Position numbers and translations under genes: made by a program. Shown piece after piece: positions 55,427 through 62,956 of a stretch of DNA of 64,000 nt; within the stretch, counting starts at the first letter, position 1; each line of letters starts with the position of its first letter. The notes below the pieces were generated by a model, which was not told the origin of the DNA, did not search any database, and saw only the letters and a program-made list of their open reading frames with translations. Location of the stretch: assembly GCA_903882805.1 (NCBI GenBank), contig CAIRYK010000003.1:20769-84768 (forward strand), given 5' to 3'. The stretch comes from an uncultured Bacteroidota bacterium (GTDB taxonomy: Bacteria; Bacteroidota; Bacteroidia; Chitinophagales; Chitinophagaceae).

Positions 55427-55434
55427 TACTTTTG
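55427..55434 (+). promoter_or_regulatory. -7 promoter element of the ABM-like gene
   Basis: TACTTTTG, an exact TAnnTTTG match 27 bp before the ATG 55461. It lies inside the longer ORF proposed from 55404, so the shorter start is favoured. Confidence 0.55.
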
Positions 55435-55460
55435 CCCTGTACTTAAAAACAATCAACATT

Positions 55461-55724
55461 ATGGTAACAGTAATCAACACTCACGAAGTACCTGACTTCG
55501 ATAAATGGAAAGAAATTTTTGACGCAAGCGCCGAAGGCCGTTCGCGTGCAGGTATCAATATCCTGAATGTATATTGCGACGTCAACAATAAGAATAAAGT
55601 AACGGTAATATCTGAGGTTGCAGATGCCGAATCTGCCAGAGCATTTATAGCCAACCTTCGTCCATTGCTGGAAAAAGGAGCAATATCTCAGCCGGAATTC
55701 ATGATACTTGAAAAAGTAATGTAG
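55461..55724 (+). CDS. Small ABM/dimeric alpha-beta barrel protein, hypothetical
   Basis: An 87-residue cytoplasmic protein with a ferredoxin-like alpha/beta layout (VTVINTHEVPDFDKW, helix, GINILNVYCDV, KVTVISEVADAESARAFI, EFMILEKV). This is the pattern of small antibiotic-biosynthesis-monooxygenase or cyclase-like dimers; no catalytic residues can be named. The track's 55404 start is rejected because a promoter and an FNR-type box sit between that codon and the ATG used here. Probably regulated by the adjacent Crp/Fnr protein (inferred). It is followed by a strong terminator. Confidence 0.7.
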   Translation: MVTVINTHEVPDFDKWKEIFDASAEGRSRAGINILNVYCDVNNKNKVTVISEVADAESARAFIANLRPLLEKGAISQPEFMILEKVM

Positions 55725-55758
55725 TACACGTAGGTGTACTGAACACAATACCATGTAA

Positions 55759-55799
55759 AACAGCAAAACCCGCTATTAGTGTGGGTTTTGCTGTTTTTG
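55759..55799 (+). terminator. Strong rho-independent terminator after the ABM-like gene
   Basis: A perfect 13-bp stem (AACAGCAAAACCC with GGGTTTTGCTGTT), an 11-nt loop and a T-run, 34 bp after the stop. Confidence 0.85.
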
Positions 55800-55858
55800 A
55801 GCGCATGGGTAACTAATCTTCGAACATGATTTTTGAAGATTTAAACGGCATAGAAACG

Positions 55859-56130
55859 TTAGTGCATTACGTCATTTACTACCGCATCCCTGAAAAATGC
55901 AATTACATCGTCAATACCCAATTGAAAACGCAAAGCGCTTACTATCTCATTCTGCTTTTCTTGGTTTCTAATAATGCCCAATTTTAAAGAAAGTCTTCGT
56001 TTATCAAGTGTTCTGATTTGATAACACAACACTATTGATTCATTAGGCAAACCTGAATTATCGGTTTCTAAAAGCGCTTCATTAGGATAAATCTGCCTGT
56101 TTTCTTTTCTGGTTGTTATAGTAAAACATT
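55859..56130 (-). pseudogene. MazF/PemK-type toxin, 5'-truncated remnant
   Basis: The minus-strand reading frame contains TITTRKENRQIYPNEALL and LCYQIRTLDKRRLSLKLG, the second half of MazF-family endoribonucleases (the QIRT.DK.RL motif is diagnostic). The first about 40 residues, with the start codon and the catalytic front part, are missing. The frame instead runs into unrelated sequence at about 56130, exactly where the brxC-like coding begins on the other strand. No antitoxin gene is present. The toxin is therefore not expected to be made. Confidence 0.65.
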
Positions 56131-56144
56131 TACAACGCTTAAAA

Positions 56145-58559
56145 GTGGAAAAGAAACCATCGGCTATAGCAAGTATTGATTCCAAATTGGATTCGTCGCT
56201 TGGTGAAATATCTAGGAATATGGAAGGTACTGTCTACGGTTATAGAACCGATGACAATGACACCTTGGTTGCCGACTACCCGTTGCTGCCATCGACAAGA
56301 AAATTCTGGAACAAAATGTTGCAGGTGATAGACACCGCCGGAACTTCAGGGCAGCTTAGAAATCAGCTTCGTATTATAGACGACAGCTTAAAGTCAGTTG
56401 CTGAATTGGAAATAGGTCAAATTGTTCCTGCCGATTTTATCTTTAACCAGAATCAAACACAGTTAATACAATCAGGGCTACTGCTAAATGAGACCAGTAC
56501 ATTGATTCAGGAACGCAAAGCAAAAGGCGGTGATTCAACTTTAGAAGGAAGAATATTAAGTGCTGTTTTTCTACTGGATAAATTAACAACTGACATACCC
56601 AACACCGGCCTCAAATGCAATGAGCAGTTTATTGCTGATTTACTTATTGACAACCTGAATACCAGTTCCGATACCTTCCGGTCAAAGATTAAGACCCTGA
56701 TCAAAAAGCTGATTGAAGAGAAAGTATTGATGCCGATCAGCGATGAGTATAAATTGCAGACTAAAATTGGCCAGGAATGGGAACAAGAGTTTACGAAACA
56801 ATATGTAAAACTCAACAATTCAGGTGATGACCAAATTCAAGGGCTAAGAAAGACTAAAATACTCTCCTTTTTTAAGGATAAAACAAAGGGGATTGTAGTA
56901 ACCCAAGGTATTGCCAAGCAGGGACGGGAATTTGAATTGTGGGATAAGGAGACCCTACCTAATACTGAACATAAATTAAACGTTTGGATAAGAGATGGCT
57001 GGTTTGAAAATGAGAATACCGTGCTTAATGAGATAAGAGCAGCCGGTAGTGATACTCCATTAGCGTATGTTTTCGTTAAGAAATTCAGAGACCCGGAACT
57101 GCGAACTGAAATACTAAAGTTCCTGGCTGCCGGGTTAACGCTTGATGCTAAAGGGCTTCCATCTACACAGGATGGAGAGAAGGCGAAGAAGAGCATGGAG
57201 ACCCGACAAGCAAATGCCAAAACAGAAATCGAGGCATTGATTGAAAAAATATGCTCTGAATCATTGGTTTATTATGCCGGAGGAAACAGCGTACAAAAAG
57301 GAGCAATAAAGGAAAACATTGAGGAAGTGTTAAGCGGTATCGCTGACAGGCAGTTTCCTGACTATAAAAGCAAGGCTGATTTCGCTAACTGGGGGCAAGT
57401 TTTAAATAAGGCTATAGCAGGTAATCCTGATGCGCTGAATGCAATACATTTTATGGGAGATGTGGCTACGCACCCTGTTGCTACCGAAATTCTGCGCTTT
57501 ATCGGCAATTCGACAAAGCAGGGTAAAGAAATACGCAATCATTTCTGGAAATCACCGTATGGCTGGAGCCAGGATGCTATAGATGCGATTTTGATACTGC
57601 TGAAGAATACGCAACACATATCTACCAGCGAACCTAACCTGATCGTTAGCCGGATAAATAATGCAACCTTCAAAAAGGAAATACACATTTTAGGTGTAAA
57701 GGATAAATTGAGCATTAAAGGCTTGTTCCAAAAAGCAGGTATCTCTTGCCCACCAAATCAGGAGATTTTCCCTTTCTCTAACATGTTTTTAGAGAAGCTG
57801 AAAACGCTTGCATTACAGGTGGGTGGAGATGCACCAAGACCAGATCCGATAAAAATTGATTTCATAAAAGATATAGAGAATAAGGAGGGCAATGAACGGC
57901 TGCTGGATATTCTTGAACAACAAACTGCATTACAAGCCGCATATGACGAATGGAGCGCAAAAGCTACGCTGGTAAGCACTCGTGAACCTTTATGGGATTT
58001 GCTGATTGAATTGACTAACCATGCGCCTGATGATGCGGATTTCGACCAGTTTAAAGACGAGGTAAAAGCTATTCGCGAGAATAGGTTATTGCTTCAGGAG
58101 CCAGACCCAATTCAGCCCAAACTGAATGATATTTCAGATAAGCTGAAAACACTTTTAAACAAGCTGAAGGAAAATTACATTAAGGAATACGATGAAAAAA
58201 TGGCGGAATTACAAGCCAACCAGTATTTCGCAAAACTGACACCGGAACAGAAACATCATATTTTAGGCAAACATCAGCTATTGGCAAAACCGGAGCTGAA
58301 ACCTTTAGATGCGCAGGCTCTTTCTTATCAGTTGCAGAAATTGCCGCTTTATGGATGGGACACCAAGATCGCTGCATTGAGTGGGCAATTTCATTCTGCG
58401 GTAGATGAAGCCATTACTTTATCTGCGCCCAAAGCCAAGACGTTTAATATACCCCGTAGAACAATTACCAATCAGGTAGAAATTGATGCGTATGTTGCTG
58501 AATTAAAAACCGAATTAGAGAATTTGCTTAAAGAATCCAGTTCCATCATATTGAGATAA
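56145..58559 (+). pseudogene. brxC: BREX protein BrxC, N-terminally truncated
   Basis: An ORF of 804 residues from a GTG, matching the C-terminal two thirds of BrxC, the large P-loop ATPase-like protein of BREX phage defence. Matching stretches are VADYPLLPSTRKFWNKML, TAGTSGQLRNQLRIIDDSL, IVPADFIFNQN and ILSAVFLLDKL. Full-length BrxC is about 1200 residues; the missing front carries the Walker A motif, and no P-loop is found here. Similarity runs right back to the junction with the truncated mazF (about 56130), so the gene lost its front and any upstream brxA/brxB. It is probably non-functional. The next gene starts 9 bp downstream. Confidence 0.75.
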
Positions 58560-58568
58560 ATAAAACTA

Positions 58569-59690
58569 ATGAGTAACGTATCGACAACTATGGTGCAGTA
58601 TAGCGAATTGCTTAACGAAATTAAATTGCATATTCGCTCTGCTCATGCAAAGGCGGCACTGGCGGTTAATTCCGCCATGATACAGCTATATTGGAATATG
58701 GGCAAGATGATTGCAAACAATCAGGCTTTATTTGAAGGCAGAAACAATTATGTGGAACAGCTTGCAAACGATTTGCGAACTGAGTTCCCGGATATGAAAG
58801 GGTTTTCGCGGTCTAACCTTTTTTATATCCGTAAGTTTTATCAATTTTATTCAGTTCGGCAGGCTGCTGAACTGAATAAAATTCTATTACAAAATAGTGA
58901 ACTCTCAGTCCAGCAAGTTGCTGGACTGAGTCCAACCGATGAAATTTCAGTGCAGCAAGTTGTTGCACTAAATAAGGAAATAGTCAGTGTTCCCTGGGGG
59001 CATCACATGATTTTATTAGATAAAACAAAGGCAATAGACGAAGCCATGTTTTATTTACAGCAGATCATTGAACATAATTGGAGCCGCACAATCCTGACAT
59101 TGCAAATTGAACAGAACTTATACGGGAGGCAGGGCAAAGCAATCACCAATTTCAATACAACCCTGCCGGAGCAACAAGCTCTATTAGCCAATCAGATATT
59201 AAAAGACCCATATAATTTTGGCTTTCTAACACTTGAAGCAAAAGTGCAGGAACTGGAAATAGAAAAACAATTAACCGAACATATCACCAAGTTTCTATTA
59301 GAACTCGGGAAGGGATTTGCCTTTATAGGTCGGCAATACCCTTTCAAAATTGGCGACAAAGATTACCGTATAGACTTGTTGTTTTATCATATCCGGCTGC
59401 GTTGTTTTGTGGTAATTGACCTTAAAACCGGAGAGTTTGAACCAGAGTTTGCTGGTAAAATGAACTTTTATCTCTCTGCCGTAGATGACCTTTTAAAAGC
59501 AGATACCGACCAGTCCTCTATAGGGATAATCTTATGTAAAAGCAAAAGCAAGCTGGAGGTGGAATATGCATTGCGGGGAATGAACAAACCCATAGGGGTA
59601 AGTGAGTTTACCCTGACGCAGGCGTTGCCAACCGAATTGAAAAGCACCTTGCCTACCATTGAAGAATTTGAAAACGAATTGAACAAATAA
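58569..59690 (+). CDS. DUF1016 / YhcG family PDDEXK nuclease
   Basis: A 373-residue protein: an N-terminal helical DNA-binding-type domain (YWNMGKMIANNQ, FSRSNLFYIRKFY), a variable linker (residues 95-135), the WGHHMILLDK and NWSRTILTLQIEQNLYGRQGKAITNF core, and a C-terminal PDDEXK nuclease domain. Acid and Lys residues lie in YRIDLLFYH and FVVIDLKTGEFEP (D-x(n)-D-x-K). The family is found in restriction and BREX-type defence loci. It sits 9 bp after brxC and 4 bp before the pglX start, so it shares their transcript. The linker contains three palindromic 27-nt units (see the repeat entry). The coding sequence appears intact. Confidence 0.85.
   Translation: MSNVSTTMVQYSELLNEIKLHIRSAHAKAALAVNSAMIQLYWNMGKMIANNQALFEGRNNYVEQLANDLRTEFPDMKGFSRSNLFYIRKFYQFYSVRQAAELNKILLQNSELSVQQVAGLSPTDEISVQQVVALNKEIVSVPWGHHMILLDKTKAIDEAMFYLQQIIEHNWSRTILTLQIEQNLYGRQGKAITNFNTTLPEQQALLANQILKDPYNFGFLTLEAKVQELEIEKQLTEHITKFLLELGKGFAFIGRQYPFKIGDKDYRIDLLFYHIRLRCFVVIDLKTGEFEPEFAGKMNFYLSAVDDLLKADTDQSSIGIILCKSKSKLEVEYALRGMNKPIGVSEFTLTQALPTELKSTLPTIEEFENELNK
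58851..58973 (+). repeat. Three in-frame palindromic 27-nt units in the DUF1016 gene
   Basis: Units start at 58851, 58905 and 58947, each in frame, encoding SVRQAAELN, SVQQVAGLS and SVQQVVALN. Each unit is a 12-bp dyad centred on one base. Unit 2 is perfect (TCAGTCCAGCAA paired with TTGCTGGACTGA); units 1 and 3 have one wobble and one wobble plus one mismatch. Arm position 6 and its partner are T-A, C-G and G-C in the three units, so changes are compensated. Spacers are 27 and 15 nt. Confidence 0.8.
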
Positions 59691-59694
59691 TACT

Positions 59695-59955
59695 ATGCCC
59701 GTACTCACCCCTCAACAAAGAAGCACACTGGAGACCGCCGTAAAGCAGGCAAGAAAAATTGCAGAAACAGGCGCAATAAATGCCCTGCATGGTCTGGCAG
59801 TGGACAATCCTGAGCCGTACCCGCATATGAAGCCGGAGCAAAGGGCATTACGTAATAGTCTGCGTAATAAAGCAAGACTGCTGGGAGATCTGCTGCCGGA
59901 AAAGGGAACACAAAACATTAAAAACCTAGCCTATGAGCTGGCTTACGAAACCTGA
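59695..59955 (+). CDS. PglX-type methyltransferase, N-terminal fragment before an in-frame TGA
   Basis: The first 86 codons of the pglX-like gene (LTPQQRSTLETAVKQARKI ... NLAYELAYET), ending in TGA (59953-59955). The next ORF continues in the same frame after TGA-CAT-AAA-ATG. In relatives this region reads AYE-x-W-H-x-M-L-F-A-x-F-L, so the TGA replaces an expected Trp codon (TGG). The fragment is a helical N-terminal piece without catalytic motifs. Confidence 0.7.
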   Translation: MPVLTPQQRSTLETAVKQARKIAETGAINALHGLAVDNPEPYPHMKPEQRALRNSLRNKARLLGDLLPEKGTQNIKNLAYELAYET

Positions 59956-59961
59956 CATAAA

Positions 59962-62937
59962 ATGTTGTTTGCCATGTTCCTTGAAGCCAACGGCTTGCTG
60001 ATGCACCCGGATGGTGTAGCGGTGACTATGGAAGACTGCGAAGAGCTGGCACGGGATGAAAAATATATAGACAAATGGGATGCTGCTGCAACGTACGCCT
60101 CTAAAATGCTCCCAGCAATTTTCAGGGTTGATGATCCTTTGATGCAGATAGCGTTCGCTACTGATGAGCGTATAAAGCTGGAGGAACTAATAGATGGTTT
60201 AGAGCGTCACATTTTTGCAGCTGACGATGCTCTCGGATGGGTCTATCAATATTGGCAAAGCGAAGCAAAAAAACAAGTTGAAGATGAGGAAAAAAGTGGT
60301 CAGAAAATTGACGGAGCCCGACTTCCGGCCAAGACTCAATTATTTACTGAACCATACATGGTTCACTTCCTAATAGACAATACAATCGGATCTTGGTGGG
60401 TTAATAACAATCCGGGAATTAAAACTCCCGTTAAATTTGAATACTTACAATTGCGTGAAGATGGTCGTCCTATTGCAGAAAAAATAGAGGGATGGCCAGA
60501 TAAAACAGCCGATATAACTGCACTCGATCCATGCATGGGGTCAGGACACTTTGTGGCGTCCTTATTTCCTGTTTTTGCAAAATTGAGAATGCATGAAGAG
60601 GACCTTACGAAAGAGGAGGCAACGGGTAAAGTTATTACTGAAAATCTGTTTGGTCTTGAGCTAGATGCCCGCTGCACACAAATAGCAGCCTTTAACCTTG
60701 CACTCACTGCATGGAAATTTTGTGGGCATTATATGGAACTACCTGAAATGAACTTGGCCTGTAGCGGAATCGCTCCAAAAGGGAAAATGGAAGATTGGGT
60801 GAAATTGGTAAGTAATGTAGACAGTGTTGACAAGGCTAGGATGGAGAATGGAATGCGTGAGTTATACAACCATTTTCAATTAGCACCCGAATTGGGGAGT
60901 CTGATAGACCCCTCTTCGATTAAAGCAGATGCATACACGGCAAATTTCGATCAACTACAGCCAATTCTTGATAGAGCTTTAAATAGTGAAGTTGATAGTG
61001 ATCAACTTGAAAGAGGTGTACTGGCTGCTGGAATAGCTAAAGCAGGGCAAATATTAGCAAAGAAATATACCCTACAAGTTACTAATGTTCCGTATTTGGG
61101 ACGAAAAAATCAAGATACAGTCTTGCTTGATTTTTGTGAAAAAAACAATCCTGACGCAAAAGTCGATTTGGCAACGGTTTTTCTTGATAAAATGCTTAAA
61201 TCAAATGTTTACGGCGGGATTTCTTGTTGCGTAATCCCTCAAAACTGGCTTTTTTTAACTTCATATAAAAAATTTCGAGAAAAGCTATTGAAAAATGAAA
61301 GTTGGACGATGGTTGCAAGACTAGGACCTAAAAGCTTTCAAACTCCTATGTGGGATTTTAATGTCATGCTTATCATTATGCAGCATAAAAGACCCGTAAA
61401 CACGCAACTAATATACGGTATAGATGTATCAGATTTTTCAAGTGCTACTGCAAAGGAAGACGCATTGAAAACCGCTGAAATTAAATCCGTAAAACAGTTA
61501 GAACAATTAAAGAATCCCGATGCAAGAATAGTAATGAGTGAAAATATCGGCGGGCATCTTTTAAGTAAGTACGCTAATTCACTTCAAGGTATCGCCACTG
61601 GAGATTATTCAAGATACGGCCGTGTCTTAGTGGAATTGCCAAATATTGATGGTTCAAATTGGGTATTTCAGCAATCCACTTTCCCTAAAAACAAACTATA
61701 TGCAGGCAAAGAAAGCGCAATATATTGGGAGAATGGTGAGGGTTCTCTTCATAGTTCAGATGGTGCAAGAATTCAGGGAAATAATGCTTGGAGAAAAAAG
61801 GGTGTAGTAGTTAGCCTAATGGGAAGTTTGCCTGTTAGCTTATACCTAGGCGAGTATTTTGACATTAGTTGTGCCTCCATAGTTCCAATAAATGAAGGCG
61901 ATATTTTAGCAGTATGGTGCTTTTGTAGTAGCCCTTCTTTTAATGAAGAAGTAAGGAAAATTGATCAAAAGTTAAATGTAACAACCGGTACATTGTCCAA
62001 AGTGCCATTTGATTTAGATTACTGGCAGCAAGTAGCTGCGGAGAAATATCCAAATGGCTTACCTAAATCGTATAGCGATGATGCCACACAATGGCTATTT
62101 CATGGAAACCCAACACTAACGGATAATCCATTACAGGTGGCAATGGCTCGCCTGCTTGGGTATCGCTGGCCTGCCGAAAGTGATACAGAAATGGAGTTGG
62201 CGGATGAAGCAAGAGAATTAATAGCCGCCATACAGCCTTTTAACAGCCATACAGATGATGATGGCATTATGTGTCTTCCTGCCATAAACGGAGAGCTACA
62301 AGCAGCTGAGCGCTGCCGGGAATTCCTGATGGCTGTATGGGGAGAAGACTGGAGCAATAGTACGCTGCAAAAACTACTGCAAAAAGAAGACGCAAAGAAA
62401 ACTACTCTGGATGAGTGGCTGCGAGATGAGTTTATTGATCAGCACAACAAGCTGTTTCAAAACCGGCCTTTTATCTGGCAGATATGGGATGGAAGAAAAG
62501 ATGGATTTTCGGCATTGGTCAACTACCACAAACTAAACAAGGAAAATTTATCTAAGCTCATATATACATACCTGGGCGATTGGATACGCATGTGCGAAGC
62601 CAAAGTGAAAGCCGGAGAAAGTGGAGCAGAAGGCTTGCGCAGTGCTGCGCTAAAGCTAAAAGAAAAGCTAGAAGCAATATTGCAAGGCGAAGCGCCCTAC
62701 GACATTTTTGTGCGCTGGAAAACCCTTGACCAACAACCAGTTGGCTGGGAGCCTGACTTAAATGATGGTGTACGCCTAAACATTCGTCCGTTTATTCTGG
62801 CTGATGTACTGCGCAAAAAGCCCAATATAAAATGGGGAGTTGACAGAGGCAAAAATCCTCCCGGCACCCCGTGGGGAACTGAACGGGATAATGACATGCA
62901 TTTGAGTTTGGAAGAGAAGGGGAAGTCAAGGAAGTGA
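59962..62937 (+). CDS. pglX: BREX-type adenine-specific DNA methyltransferase PglX, main part
   Basis: A 991-residue continuation of the preceding fragment, in frame. The methyltransferase domain has TQLFTEPYMVHFLIDNTIG, SAM-binding motif I DPCMGSGHFVASLF (about residues 190-205) and the motif IV variant VTNVPYLGRKNQ in place of NPPY, as is usual in this subfamily. A long C-terminal target-recognition and helical region follows. In BREX, PglX adds methyl groups to adenine in the host recognition sequence to mark self. An ATG 6 nt after the TGA could allow re-initiation, so the large part may still be made. It is flanked by the DUF1016 gene and an McrB-like gene. Confidence 0.78.
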   Translation: MLFAMFLEANGLLMHPDGVAVTMEDCEELARDEKYIDKWDAAATYASKMLPAIFRVDDPLMQIAFATDERIKLEELIDGLERHIFAADDALGWVYQYWQSEAKKQVEDEEKSGQKIDGARLPAKTQLFTEPYMVHFLIDNTIGSWWVNNNPGIKTPVKFEYLQLREDGRPIAEKIEGWPDKTADITALDPCMGSGHFVASLFPVFAKLRMHEEDLTKEEATGKVITENLFGLELDARCTQIAAFNLALTAWKFCGHYMELPEMNLACSGIAPKGKMEDWVKLVSNVDSVDKARMENGMRELYNHFQLAPELGSLIDPSSIKADAYTANFDQLQPILDRALNSEVDSDQLERGVLAAGIAKAGQILAKKYTLQVTNVPYLGRKNQDTVLLDFCEKNNPDAKVDLATVFLDKMLKSNVYGGISCCVIPQNWLFLTSYKKFREKLLKNESWTMVARLGPKSFQTPMWDFNVMLIIMQHKRPVNTQLIYGIDVSDFSSATAKEDALKTAEIKSVKQLEQLKNPDARIVMSENIGGHLLSKYANSLQGIATGDYSRYGRVLVELPNIDGSNWVFQQSTFPKNKLYAGKESAIYWENGEGSLHSSDGARIQGNNAWRKKGVVVSLMGSLPVSLYLGEYFDISCASIVPINEGDILAVWCFCSSPSFNEEVRKIDQKLNVTTGTLSKVPFDLDYWQQVAAEKYPNGLPKSYSDDATQWLFHGNPTLTDNPLQVAMARLLGYRWPAESDTEMELADEARELIAAIQPFNSHTDDDGIMCLPAINGELQAAERCREFLMAVWGEDWSNSTLQKLLQKEDAKKTTLDEWLRDEFIDQHNKLFQNRPFIWQIWDGRKDGFSALVNYHKLNKENLSKLIYTYLGDWIRMCEAKVKAGESGAEGLRSAALKLKEKLEAILQGEAPYDIFVRWKTLDQQPVGWEPDLNDGVRLNIRPFILADVLRKKPNIKWGVDRGKNPPGTPWGTERDNDMHLSLEEKGKSRK

Positions 62938-62956
62938 TAAAAGACTAAAGTAAGTT

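Noticed and set aside
55404-55460. The upstream ATG of the ABM-like gene
   Set aside because: The FNR box and the exact -7 element lie at or after this codon, so the transcript should begin downstream; the ATG at 55461 also gives a normal domain start.
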